64,000 nt of DNA from Thiopseudomonas acetoxidans (GTDB lineage: Bacteria > Pseudomonadota > Gammaproteobacteria > Pseudomonadales > Pseudomonadaceae): the NCBI RefSeq assembly GCF_030362935.1, contig NZ_JAUCDY010000013.1, positions 1 to 64,000 on the forward strand, given 5' to 3'. This document shows positions 9,206-17,448 of this stretch, piece after piece. The translations under genes were made by a program, and so were the position numbers. The notes beneath the pieces were generated by a model. The model saw only the letters and a list, made by a program, of their open reading frames with translations. It was not told where the DNA came from and did no database searches. Positions within the stretch are counted from its first letter, which is position 1; every line of letters begins with the position of its first letter.

Positions 9206-9595
9206 ATGCAATTCTCGAACTTTTTAGACAAGTATCCAACCTATAGCTTCACGTTAGCCAAAAATACTACGCGCTTTAATTCAGTAGATGAAATTATTGC
9301 CGTGCTTGAAGATAAGATCAGTGCTGATCCTATTGCTTGCCAGATTGCGGTTTTTGACCACCACGCGCACACGAGTGCGTTGCCCAATGGTGAAATTGCT
9401 GAAAATATTCAGGCCGCTAAAAGCTTGGTATTTTGCTTTGGCATTAAGCTGCCCAGCCCGCAGGCTATGGCTCCACGCCCGCGCTCATTTGGTGTGTGCG
9501 AACTAACCGACAGCTTTGTCATTACCTTTATGCAGGCGCCTAATCCGCAAATGAATGAGGTGATGCAGGGCTGGGTTAAAGCGCTGGCTGAGTAG
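9206..9595 (+). CDS. Conserved hypothetical protein, about 129 residues
   Basis: I do not recognise a function. The start at 9206 is set by TAGGAG ten to five bases upstream; an in-frame start at 9143 would add a hydrophobic stretch with no ribosome binding site. The product is small, acidic and soluble, with conserved-looking blocks FDHHAHTSALPNGEI and FCFGIKLPSPQAMAPRPRS, and ends GWVKALAE. It may belong to a DUF of the 6858 type found in sulfur- and denitrifying bacteria, but that is a weak recollection. It stands alone, divergent from cbrX. Confidence 0.7.
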   Translation: MQFSNFLDKYPTYSFTLAKNTTRFNSVDEIIAVLEDKISADPIACQIAVFDHHAHTSALPNGEIAENIQAAKSLVFCFGIKLPSPQAMAPRPRSFGVCELTDSFVITFMQAPNPQMNEVMQGWVKALAE

Positions 9596-9639
9596 AACGG
9601 TGGGTTTTGTCGCAGGCTTGTGTTGCCTGTGAAGCGATT

Positions 9640-10107
9640 TTATCGCTCAAACTTACCTTTCAAATCCTGTGCGCTGTACTCCAGGGTGCTGGCGCGGTAA
9701 CCGGCTCTAAGGTTGGGCAATGGCAAACAGTGTTGCCAGCTTTGTTTAGCCGGCAACACATTGGGCAGCATGTAGCTGGTTTCATCAAAACCAGAGCGGG
9801 CTAGGTTGACGCGCTCGCCAGGTAGGTAGGCGGCAACCTGCCAACTAAGTTCTCTTAATCTGCGCTCAGTGGTGTTGTCTACTGTTATCGCCAGCGGGCG
9901 GTCAATTGGGCAGATGGTTGTAGAATAAGCCAGCTCGATACTCAACTGATTGAGTAGGTGCTCGTTGCTTTTTTCTTGCCACTGCACCCATATTGCAATG
10001 CCTAATATTCCAGTGAAAACCGGCACGGCAATCGCAAGAGTGCGCTTTGGGTAGCGTATGAGCAACGCCAGCCAAGTAAAGAGTGGAAATAATACAGGGG
10101 GTATCAT
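9640..10107 (-). CDS. Hypothetical inner-membrane protein downstream of yaaA
   Basis: This 155-residue protein has two N-terminal hydrophobic segments (about 4-17 and 24-42) followed by about 110 residues probably facing the periplasm, with two cysteines (TTICPID and WQHCLPL) that could pair. It begins five bases after the yaaA stop, so the two are likely cotranscribed. Similar small proteins accompany yaaA in other Pseudomonas as far as I recall. No function can be assigned. Confidence 0.7.
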   Translation of the reverse strand: MIPPVLFPLFTWLALLIRYPKRTLAIAVPVFTGILGIAIWVQWQEKSNEHLLNQLSIELAYSTTICPIDRPLAITVDNTTERRLRELSWQVAAYLPGERVNLARSGFDETSYMLPNVLPAKQSWQHCLPLPNLRAGYRASTLEYSAQDLKGKFER

Positions 10108-10112
10108 GTTGG

Positions 10113-10895
10113 TTAGGACTCGTTCGCGTGTTCGCGTAAGAAAACAAGGTGGTTGGGCTTGGACTGCTCGGTGCTGAAGTAGTAGCCGCCACTGTCAAAT
10201 GCTTGTAATTGTGCTTGGGTGTTAATTTGGTTTTGTATTACGTAACGCGCCATCATGCCGCGTGCTTTTTTAGCGTAAAAGCTAATAATTTTGTATTGAC
10301 CGTTTTTTAAATCCTTAAAATCGACATTGACAAGGTTTGCTTGCAGCTTGCTTGGCTTGACGGCTTTAAAGTACTCGTTGGAAGCCAAATTAAGCAAGGT
10401 TGAGAGACTGTTTTCTTGCATGTACTGATTCAAGTGCTCGGTAATGCTGTCGCCCCAGAAGCTATAGAGGTTTTTGCCCTGTGGATTGACCAGTTTGGTA
10501 CCCATTTCTAGGCGGTAGGCTTGCATGAGGTCCAACGGACGTAATACCGCGTACAGTCCAGAAAGAATTCTAAGGTGCTTTTGTGCGTAGCCTAGCTCGG
10601 ATTCGCTTAAAGTTTCAGCATCTAGACCAGTATAGACATCGCCCTTGAAAGCCAGTAGGGCTTGTTTGGCATTGTCAGGAGTAAAGTCAGGTTGCCATTG
10701 GGCAAAGCGCGCTGTATTTAATCCTGCGAGTTTATCCGACAGGCCCATGAGTTTGGCTAAGTCCGCTGGGCTGTACTGCTGTAAAACAGTGACTAATTCC
10801 TGTGCTTGTGGCAAAAACTGTGGTTGCGTGTGGTGCTTAGTGGTGGGCGGCGTAGTGTAATCCAAGGTTTTTGCTGGTGAAATCAGCATCAACAT
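10113..10895 (-). CDS. yaaA: Peroxide stress protein YaaA (DUF328)
   Basis: This 260-residue protein shows the family opening MLMLISPAKTLDY, the internal FKGDVYTGLDAETL and LSGLYAVLRPLDLMQAYRLE blocks, and FYAKKARGMMARY. YaaA lowers free intracellular iron and protects DNA against peroxide in E. coli, where it is controlled by OxyR. The length is normal for the family. The start is ATG at 10895, next to a run of short direct alternatives (MLMLIS). Confidence 0.94.
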   Translation of the reverse strand: MLMLISPAKTLDYTTPPTTKHHTQPQFLPQAQELVTVLQQYSPADLAKLMGLSDKLAGLNTARFAQWQPDFTPDNAKQALLAFKGDVYTGLDAETLSESELGYAQKHLRILSGLYAVLRPLDLMQAYRLEMGTKLVNPQGKNLYSFWGDSITEHLNQYMQENSLSTLLNLASNEYFKAVKPSKLQANLVNVDFKDLKNGQYKIISFYAKKARGMMARYVIQNQINTQAQLQAFDSGGYYFSTEQSKPNHLVFLREHANES

Positions 10896-11073
10896 GAGTC
10901 TATCCTCTTATTTGGAAGGGTATTGCAGTAGTATAGGGTAGTGTGTTCGCTAAGTAATCTTATAGTGGAAAGCGGCTAGGATGCGCATTCGGTGGATTAA
11001 GCAGGCGTAGAGTCGTTAACACTGAATGTATAGAGTAGTGATGCGCAAATTTACTTTAAATTACTGAGGCGTC

Positions 11074-11116
11074 TTGACTCAAGTCAGTTAGTAATAGTAT
11101 GACAAGGCAATATAGT
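11074..11116 (+). promoter_or_regulatory. FNR/ANR-like box with class II promoter spacing
   Basis: TTGACTCAAGTCAG (11074-11087) is an inverted repeat of the form TTGACnnnnGTCA(A), close to the TTGATnnnnATCAA site of FNR-family regulators (ANR and DNR in Pseudomonas). Its centre, 11080.5, lies about 41.5 bases before the start expected from the -10-like TATAGT at 11111-11116, the classical class II activator position. It serves the gene starting at 11179. The assignment is inferred from pattern alone. Confidence 0.45.
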
Positions 11117-11160
11117 AATTTGTAGTGTTCAGCAAAAAGGTTTTGTACCCGCGCCAACAT

Positions 11161-11172
11161 AACAACAAGGAG
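11161..11172 (+). promoter_or_regulatory. Crc/Hfq-type A-rich motif overlapping the ribosome binding site
   Basis: AACAACAA at 11161-11168 fits the AAnAAnAA target of the Hfq-Crc translational repressor of Pseudomonas, and runs directly into the AAGGAG ribosome binding site of the gene starting at 11179. Occupation would block translation during catabolite repression. Confidence 0.55.
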
Positions 11173-11178
11173 AAGCGC

Positions 11179-13014
11179 ATGTCAGCTACATTCAACCTAC
11201 ACAATTTGCCCTTTAGCGTGTTAAACGAGCACGAGCAAGAAGCATTGTTGGGCGCAATTCAACGTATTGAATATGCTCCTGGAGATGTGGTTTTAGAAGT
11301 CGGAGAGACACCTAAAGGTATCTATGTATTACAGAGTGGCCGTGTTGCAGAAACGGATCCTGCTCAGCAGCAGGCCAGCAGCTCAGCAGCACTGAGTGTG
11401 TTTATGTATTACGAGCAAGAGGAGTACTTTGGTAGCTGGTCACTCTTTAATGGCACTGCTATTCATCGCTTCACCGCCGTAGAGCCTACAGTTTGCCACC
11501 TACTACCCACACAAATGCTGTTTGATTTGATTGACAGCAACCCAAGTTTTGCTGATTTTTTCCAACAAAACTTAAGAGCTAAGCGCGAAATTGTTGCCCA
11601 GCAGGCGCCCAGCCAGGATATGGCTGAGTTTATGCTGGCGCGCATTCAGGACAGCACCATTCGCGAGCCATTAATAGTGCCTGAGGGAACCTCGATTGAG
11701 CAGGCCACGCGCTTAATGCGTGAAAGTAAAGCCGACTGCATGCTGGCGCAGAAGGGCATGCGCTATGGCATGGTCACTGGTACAGATTTGTTGGATGCGG
11801 CGATTTTAAATCATTTACCGCTCGATACCGATGTGTCGGAAATCGCCAGTTACCGCCTGATAACCATTCGGCCCGATGATTACCTGTTTAACGCACTGAT
11901 CATTATGACGCAGCAAAAAATTGAGCGTGTGGTGGTGATGGGTGAAAACAAGAAGTTAGTGGGCGTGATTGAGCTAACGGATGTCTTGAGTTACTTCTCT
12001 AGCCATTCGCATGTGATTGGTCTACGGGTAGAGCGTGCACAAACCATTGATGAGCTGCGTGAGGCGTCGTTTGGTTTGTTTGATCTGATTAAAGCGTTAA
12101 TTTCATCGGGCGTTAAGACGCGCTTTATGATGGAGCTGCTGTCGGTAATGAATGCACGGATTTTGAGCAAACTATTTGACTTGATTGTGCCCAAGGAAGT
12201 GCATCCGCATGTGTGTTTGATTGTGATGGGCTCGGAAGGACGCGGTGAGCAAATCATGAAAACCGACCAAGACAACGGTGTGATTTATCGTGATGGCTTG
12301 GACTGGCCAGAAATGCATAAAACCATGCAGAAATTTAGTGAAACGCTTATTTCATTTGGGTTTCCCCCCTGTCCTGGCAACATCATGGTGTCTAATCCGG
12401 AATGGGTTAACTCGGCTAAACAATGGGCTGAAAAGCTAACCCGTTGGAGTAAAAGCTGTGATGGGGATGCCTTGATGAACTTAGCCATCGCTGCAGACAG
12501 CAAGCCTGTGGCAGGTAATACCGCGCTCTTTAAAGTATCACGTAATATTTTCTTCAGACGCATTCAAGATAACGACATGTTTTTCGCGCATTTTTCCCGC
12601 AGTGCGTTGGATTTTGATACACCCTTGTCCTTCTTTGGTCGTTTAACCGGCAGTGGATTGGATATTAAGAAAGCTGGGGTTTTCCCTATCGTGCATGGCG
12701 TGCGTACCTTAGCGCTTGAGCAGAAAATCACTGAAACCAACACGTTTAAGCGTATCGAGTTGCTGGCACAAAAGCATATTATCGATCAAGAAGTGGCCAA
12801 TAACCTGGCGGAAGCACTGTCATTCTTTATTCAGTTACGGTTGCAACAACAAATTGCCCGAGTTACAGAGACTGACGCTGTGCACGACAAAATTCCCAAT
12901 GAAATTGAATTTAAGCGCCTGAATAAGTTTGAACGCGAGTTGTTGCGTGATTCTTTAATCGTGGTTAAAGACTTTAAACGAACGCTGACAATGCGTTACC
13001 GCCTTAATTTTTAA
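11179..13014 (+). CDS. cNMP-binding / CBS / DUF294 nucleotidyltransferase-like signalling protein
   Basis: This 611-residue protein has a cyclic-nucleotide-binding-like domain (about 10-130, PGDVVLEVGETPKGIYVLQSG shown in part by VGETPKGIYVLQSG), two CBS domains (about 150-275), and a GlnD-like nucleotidyltransferase domain (about 300-440) with GSEGRGEQ and DQDNG, then the DUF294 C-terminal domain. By family, such proteins are thought to sense nucleotides and often sit beside acetate or organic-acid permeases and a DnaQ-like exonuclease; here no such partner follows. The start at 11179 is chosen over the 11125 one because of AAGGAGAAGCGC before the ATG. An FNR-like box and a Crc/Hfq motif precede it. 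Confidence 0.85.
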   Translation: MSATFNLHNLPFSVLNEHEQEALLGAIQRIEYAPGDVVLEVGETPKGIYVLQSGRVAETDPAQQQASSSAALSVFMYYEQEEYFGSWSLFNGTAIHRFTAVEPTVCHLLPTQMLFDLIDSNPSFADFFQQNLRAKREIVAQQAPSQDMAEFMLARIQDSTIREPLIVPEGTSIEQATRLMRESKADCMLAQKGMRYGMVTGTDLLDAAILNHLPLDTDVSEIASYRLITIRPDDYLFNALIIMTQQKIERVVVMGENKKLVGVIELTDVLSYFSSHSHVIGLRVERAQTIDELREASFGLFDLIKALISSGVKTRFMMELLSVMNARILSKLFDLIVPKEVHPHVCLIVMGSEGRGEQIMKTDQDNGVIYRDGLDWPEMHKTMQKFSETLISFGFPPCPGNIMVSNPEWVNSAKQWAEKLTRWSKSCDGDALMNLAIAADSKPVAGNTALFKVSRNIFFRRIQDNDMFFAHFSRSALDFDTPLSFFGRLTGSGLDIKKAGVFPIVHGVRTLALEQKITETNTFKRIELLAQKHIIDQEVANNLAEALSFFIQLRLQQQIARVTETDAVHDKIPNEIEFKRLNKFERELLRDSLIVVKDFKRTLTMRYRLNF

Positions 13015-13565
13015 CTTCACTGACACCCCCCAATCAGCTAAAGCAGCCTCTGGAGGAGGCTTACAGAAGCTGCTGGCTGTACTGTATTCCAGAGGTTTAT
13101 CTGTTTTGGGCAAGCAGCAGGCAAATGTAAATGGCAGAAAAGCTTTTAACTGTGGTTCTAGTTGTCTAGCGTACTAAAGGGTCATTTTGCACCTTGTTTT
13201 CTGTTGACCAAAGTCAAAATTAATTTATAGTGCATTGCTTATTGTGAAGCGCATCGCATAGTATGCGTGCAGGCGTTTTGCTATTACGCTTGATTAAAGT
13301 ACGGTGCGAGTGGTGTGACGCATGACAAGAGTTGAAGTAAGCAGCGTAAGGATTTGCCCTTTTTTGAGTACGGATAAGTCAATAAAACAACGCATACGTG
13401 TTTGTATACCCAATACCAGAAGTATATTTCAGTAGATAAGCGAGCTGGCGTGCATGCGCCCATTGTTAAGGCAAAGCTCTGCTAAATAGGTAACAGCAGT
13501 CATAAAGCCTTAAGTGATTGGAGCTTTATAGGAACACTTTATTTAGCTATGCGAGTTGTTATTAG
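13015..13565. other. 551-base intergenic region with promoter-like palindrome and hairpins
   Basis: No gene is apparent. A nested hairpin just after the upstream stop (13039-13073; AGCAGCCTC paired with GAGGCT and GCTGCT) could end transcription although no T-run follows. TTGACCAAAGTCAA with a -10 TATAGT lies at 13204-13231, leaving a leader of about 330 bases before the next gene. The leader could hold a small RNA or cis-regulatory structure, but I recognise no riboswitch. Confidence 0.5.
13204..13231 (+). promoter_or_regulatory. Sigma-70-like promoter within a TTGAC/GTCAA palindrome
   Basis: TTGACC (13204-13209), 16 bases, then TATAGT (13226-13231) forms a good promoter. The -35 element is one arm of a perfect TTGAC-CAAA-GTCAA palindrome (13204-13217), similar in 11 of 14 positions to the box at 11074. 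Binding of an FNR-family protein here would cover the -35 and repress, in contrast to the upstream-activating geometry of the other site. Confidence 0.4.
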
Positions 13566-15353
13566 ATGCTACGACAGCAAAAAAACCCATCAATGAACTA
13601 TGAATTAGAAAAGACACAAACCCAGTTGGCGGCAGCTCAAGAACGTTTAGAGTTGGCATTGGAGGCGAGTGAGCTTTCTTTATGGGATTGGGATCTGCTA
13701 GAACAGCAGGTCTATCACACACGCACCGAAGAAATCCTTGGTCTGACGACAGAGCAAGGGCAATCCATGCTGCTTGATCTGCGCCCGCTTGTGCATCCAG
13801 ATGATTTAAAAGATTTGCGCAAAGCCATGATTGGTCACTTAAAAGGGCATACGCAAGAGTATTATGCCGAATACCGCATGCGCCATGCGGATGGGCATTG
13901 GGTATGGATTGAGGACCGCGGTCGGGTAGTGGAGCGCGATGAACAAGGGCGCGCACTACGCATGCTGGGCACGCGCAGAGACATTACCAAACGATTGCAA
14001 AACGATGAAGTGCTCAGTGCGGCCCAAGCAAATAGCAAGAAAGTAAAATACCTCAGCGAGTACGATGCGCTAACCGGCTTGGCTAACCGAGAGCTTTTTC
14101 AGCAACGTTTAAATGAATCAATCGCCTATTCCCACGATAAAACCAACCGTTTTGCTTTACTGCATTTAGATTTGGACCGATTCAAAGTTTTGAATGAAAG
14201 CTTAGGTGTGGAAAGTGCAGATCAGTTGCTCGTACAAGTCAGCCGTCGTCTTAACGACATTTTTTCAGAAGCCAATACGGTTGCGCGCTTAAGTGGTAAC
14301 GAATTTGCCATTATTTTGCGCCAATATGGCAGCTTTGCCAGTTTAAGACGCTTGGCAGAGCTTACTTTGGAACGCATTAGCCGTCCCATTGAACTGGTTG
14401 ATAAAAGTTTAATTATTACCACCTCCATCGGTATCAGCTTGATGCCTGAGCATGCAATTGAAGCAGGTGATCTGCTTACCCAAGCAAGCATGGCATTGAA
14501 GCAGGCTAAGTATCACGGTGGAAACACCGTTGAGTTTTATCATGAGCGCATGCAGGCATCCGCCCTAGAAAGGCTGGAGCTTGAACAACAGTTGCGCTAT
14601 GCCATTGCCAATGGTGAGCTCTGTGCGCATTATCAGCCCAAGGTAGATCTGCTTACGCAAAAAATCAGCTCGGTAGAGGCCTTGGTGCGCTGGAATCATC
14701 CCGAGCTAGGTCTTGTATCACCTGCTGTGTTTATCCCCATTGCTGAAGAAACAGGTTTAATCAAAGCCATTACTGAGCAAGTGTTAGAGCAAGCCTGCAA
14801 TCACGCTAAGCACTGGAAGCAGCATGGTTACCCGGTAGCTGTTTCTGTAAATTTGTCGGTACACCACGTGCGTCAAGGCAATATTCTGGGCTTGGTGGTT
14901 AAAACTCTAGAGCAAACCGGTTTGCCAGCGCATTTGCTCGAGTTAGAGCTAACAGAAAACCATCTGCTGGATAATGCTGAAAGTGTCATTGAAGAATTTA
15001 CGCGCTTGCGTGAATTGGGTGTGCGTTTAGCGATAGATGATTTTGGTACAGGCTTCTCATCGCTTAACTATTTAAAAGTGTTCCCCGCAGACACCATCAA
15101 AATTGATCAGGCTTTTATTCAGGGCGTTGCCACCAATAATGCAGACGCACAGATTACTAAGGCCGTCATTAGCATGGCGCACAACCTGAATATCAAAGTG
15201 GTCGCCGAGGGAATCGAAACCCGCGAACAGCTTGATTTCTTAACCCAAAGCGCTTGTGATGAAGTGCAGGGTTATTTTATAAGTCGACCTATTCCTGCAG
15301 AGCAAATGCTCAAGCTGCTACAAAGCTTCCGTTATAAAGATCTCATCGCTTAA
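13566..15353 (+). CDS. PAS-GGDEF-EAL protein, probable c-di-GMP phosphodiesterase
   Basis: This is a 595-residue cytosolic signalling protein. A short coiled coil (about 10-35) leads into a PAS/PAC domain (about 30-155, with DGHWVWIEDRGRVVERD). The cyclase domain (about 165-325) keeps YDALTGLANREL and LDLDRFKVLN but has SGNEF in place of GGDEF, so it is probably inactive or only binds GTP. The EAL domain (about 335-585) is intact: EALVRW, ELTEN, IDDFGTGFSSLNYL, VVAEGIET. Net activity should therefore be hydrolysis of c-di-GMP. An alternative start at 13593 would drop nine residues; neither has a clear SD. It is a single gene with a long leader. Confidence 0.88.
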   Translation: MLRQQKNPSMNYELEKTQTQLAAAQERLELALEASELSLWDWDLLEQQVYHTRTEEILGLTTEQGQSMLLDLRPLVHPDDLKDLRKAMIGHLKGHTQEYYAEYRMRHADGHWVWIEDRGRVVERDEQGRALRMLGTRRDITKRLQNDEVLSAAQANSKKVKYLSEYDALTGLANRELFQQRLNESIAYSHDKTNRFALLHLDLDRFKVLNESLGVESADQLLVQVSRRLNDIFSEANTVARLSGNEFAIILRQYGSFASLRRLAELTLERISRPIELVDKSLIITTSIGISLMPEHAIEAGDLLTQASMALKQAKYHGGNTVEFYHERMQASALERLELEQQLRYAIANGELCAHYQPKVDLLTQKISSVEALVRWNHPELGLVSPAVFIPIAEETGLIKAITEQVLEQACNHAKHWKQHGYPVAVSVNLSVHHVRQGNILGLVVKTLEQTGLPAHLLELELTENHLLDNAESVIEEFTRLRELGVRLAIDDFGTGFSSLNYLKVFPADTIKIDQAFIQGVATNNADAQITKAVISMAHNLNIKVVAEGIETREQLDFLTQSACDEVQGYFISRPIPAEQMLKLLQSFRYKDLIA

Positions 15354-15432
15354 CCCATCACCCGTCTCTTTACGCACAGTTTGCCTGAGGTTGCCTCGAT
15401 GCAATTGTACGTTTTATTGGTAAGGCTGTATT

Positions 15433-16452
15433 TTGGCAAGACGTAAAAAATCCCAACAACTGAATTTAAAAACCCTAGCCGTTTTCTTAGCCAGCGCCAT
15501 CAGTGCAGCTATTTTACTGTACTTGCAGCCTGCAGATGCACCCGAAAATTTTTCTGCGGCAAAAGTTTTGCTGCGTGAAACTGTGTATGCCGACCAAAAC
15601 TATCAGGGTCATTTGGGCACGCTTTATTGCGGTTGTGACTGGCAGTGGACAGGTAAAAGTGGTGGGGTGGTTGATATGTACAGCTGCGGTTATACGATCC
15701 GCTCCCAAGCCCACAGAGCTAAGCGTATCGAGTGGGAACATATTGTTCCAGCAAGTTGGCTTGGACGGCAACGACAGTGTTGGCAGGAGGGTGGGCGCAA
15801 AAACTGTAATGCCACCGATCCGGTTTTTAATGTTATGGAAGCGGACATGCATAACCTGTCGCCAGTGATAGGAGAGGTCAACGCCGACCGCTCTAACTAT
15901 CGCTTTGGTGTTGTGAAACACGCTGAGCAACAATATGGACGCTGCAGCAGTAAAACGGACTTCAACGGACGGGTGTTTGAGCCGCGCGATGAGGTAAAGG
16001 GTTTTGTGGCACGGGTAAACTTTTATATTCACGACCGTTATCAATTGAGCATGAGTCCAGCCCAGCAAAAACTGTTTATGGACTGGCATACAAAATACCC
16101 AGTTAGCGAGTGGGAGCTAGAGCGTAATAACCGTATTGCTAAACGTATGGGGCATGACAATGAATTTGTCACTGGCAAACGGCAGTGGCAATTGACCCAA
16201 GCAGTTTCCAAGCCGACTTTGGCACCAAAGACAGCCCAAGCAACTCAACCTACTCGCGCACAGCCTGGAGCAATCCAGCCGACAGCTATCAAAGGAAATA
16301 AAACCAATCAGCTTTACCACATTAAAGATCGTTGCCCCAGTTTCGCCAAGCTGAGCGAACGTAATACGGTCTACTTCAAAACTGAGCAAGAAGCACAGCA
16401 AGCAGGTTATAAGCTGGCTGGTAATTGCCGTACTGCTGTAGGTTCAAATTAG
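15433..16452 (+). CDS. Endonuclease I family nuclease with C-terminal cysteine domain
   Basis: The 339-residue protein has an N-terminal signal anchor (about 13-28), then an endonuclease I (EndA/Dns) domain with the metal-binding core EWEHIVPASWLG near residue 100 and DMHNLSPVIGEVNADRSNY near 140. Cysteines in LYCGCDW, DMYSCGY and RQCW suggest disulfides and periplasmic or exported location. After a Thr/Pro/Gln-rich linker (about 255-285) a 50-residue domain with HIKDRCPSFAKLSERN and GNCR resembles the Ada-like metal-binding module seen at the C-end of some nucleases. The start is TTG at 15433 with AAGG upstream; no ATG fits. Confidence 0.85.
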   Translation: MARRKKSQQLNLKTLAVFLASAISAAILLYLQPADAPENFSAAKVLLRETVYADQNYQGHLGTLYCGCDWQWTGKSGGVVDMYSCGYTIRSQAHRAKRIEWEHIVPASWLGRQRQCWQEGGRKNCNATDPVFNVMEADMHNLSPVIGEVNADRSNYRFGVVKHAEQQYGRCSSKTDFNGRVFEPRDEVKGFVARVNFYIHDRYQLSMSPAQQKLFMDWHTKYPVSEWELERNNRIAKRMGHDNEFVTGKRQWQLTQAVSKPTLAPKTAQATQPTRAQPGAIQPTAIKGNKTNQLYHIKDRCPSFAKLSERNTVYFKTEQEAQQAGYKLAGNCRTAVGSN

Positions 16453-16498
16453 CAGTTGCTAATGTGGTTTTCTTGGATTTAATCCGCTTCGCGCCACC

Positions 16499-16930
16499 GT
16501 AGTAGCGCATCTTATGCGCGATTGGAGTTTATCGCACGCGTAACAGGCTGTTGTGGGAGCGCATCTTATGCGCGATTGGGGTTTGGTGTTGCTGGATGAT
16601 TTGTTTCGCGCAAGAGTTGCGCTCCCACAGTAGAGCGGCCGCTGCGTTGCCGGTTTTTGGGCACGGCTTTTGTGGGAGCGCATCTTATGCGCGATTGGGT
16701 TTGGTGTTGCTGGTTGGTTTATTCGCGTAAGAGTTGCGCTCCCACAGTAGAGCGGCCGATACATCGCTGGTTTTGGGCACGGCTGTTGTGGGAGCGCATC
16801 TTATGCGCGATTGGGTTTGGTATGGCTGGATGGTTTGTTCGCGTAAGAGTTGCGCTCCCACAGAAGCCCCCACATCAACAGTACGAACTAAAACACTTTT
16901 GTGGGAGCGCATCTTATTTATTAGGCGTGC
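16499..16930. repeat. Array of REP/BIME-type palindromic repeats
   Basis: Five units begin near 16499, 16552, 16671, 16787 and 16900 (the last three steps are 119, 116 and 113 bases). A full unit is GTGGGAGCGCATCTTATGCG, about 35 bases of spacer, then GCGCAAGAGTTGCGCTCCCA; the two ends are mutually complementary and each holds its own small palindrome (GCGCATcttATGCGC; GCGCAagagTTGCGC). Units are joined by a roughly 45-base linker ending GGGCACGGCTTTT. The first and last units are incomplete. The array sits between convergent genes (nuclease and the 79-residue gene), a typical REP location. Confidence 0.88.
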
Positions 16931-17032
16931 GTCCGACTGGGAGGTTAGGTGTGAGCTGGTTGCTTTTGCCATAACCAAGCAGTCGGTGCACTTGCGGGCT
17001 GTAACTGTGGGTGGATGGTTTAGGTGATCACT

Positions 17033-17272
17033 TCATTGCTGAGTAGTGCGCTGTGCTGCCTGACCACGGCAAAATAAAAACAACTGACGTATCTGCTCTT
17101 TAATATGCGACGGTTCTGGGCTACTCAGATCCTGTATATCTAAAATGCCCTGCTCGCGCAGTTTTTCTAACTCGTTGCCCTCGATCTGCAAGCAGGTGTG
17201 ACCGGTAAGGCGGTTGATAATGCGTAGGTAAGGCTGTGGGCGGTCGAGCCAAGCATCAATAAAGTAAGTCAT
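17033..17272 (-). CDS. Small conserved hypothetical protein behind a Fur-like box
   Basis: This 79-residue cytosolic protein starts MTYFIDAWLDRPQPYLRIIN and has ELEKLREQGILDIQDLSS and IRQLFLFCRG. AGGAAA stands seven bases before the ATG. I recall similar short proteins in Pseudomonas genomes but no function. A Fur-type site lies 35 bases upstream of the start codon, suggesting expression in iron limitation. Confidence 0.75.
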   Translation of the reverse strand: MTYFIDAWLDRPQPYLRIINRLTGHTCLQIEGNELEKLREQGILDIQDLSSPEPSHIKEQIRQLFLFCRGQAAQRTTQQ

Positions 17273-17306
17273 GGTAGTTTCCTGTAGGTATGAAATAGCT
17301 GCTAAA

Positions 17307-17321
17307 TGAGAATAGTTATCA
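17307..17321 (-). promoter_or_regulatory. Fur-box-like palindrome
   Basis: TGAGAATAGTTATCA matches the 7-1-7 Fur consensus TGATAATnATTATCA at 12 of 14 defined positions. It lies between divergent genes, 35 bases from the start of the 79-residue gene and about 130 from the SprA-type gene, so the former is the more likely target. Confidence 0.6.
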
Positions 17322-17448
17322 TTTGAGAGGAATGCAAGTGTTTTTTATTCAGCCCTCAGGTTTTGTGTTGTTCCGGGCTTAACACTGGAACAACGGCTGC
17401 ACACGCGGCATACTGTGAGTATCAAATCCATTACATCTGGAGGCCGTC

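Noticed and set aside
13231..13565. c-di-GMP riboswitch in the leader of the PAS-GGDEF-EAL gene
   Set aside because: The conserved GEMM core could not be found; only short unrelated hairpins are seen.
16499..16930. Regular repeats that could suggest a CRISPR array
   Set aside because: Repeat units are long imperfect palindromes with similar linkers, not short identical repeats with unique spacers; they are REP-type elements also found singly at 0.1 and 36.6 kb. Open frames through the array are by-products of the repeats.
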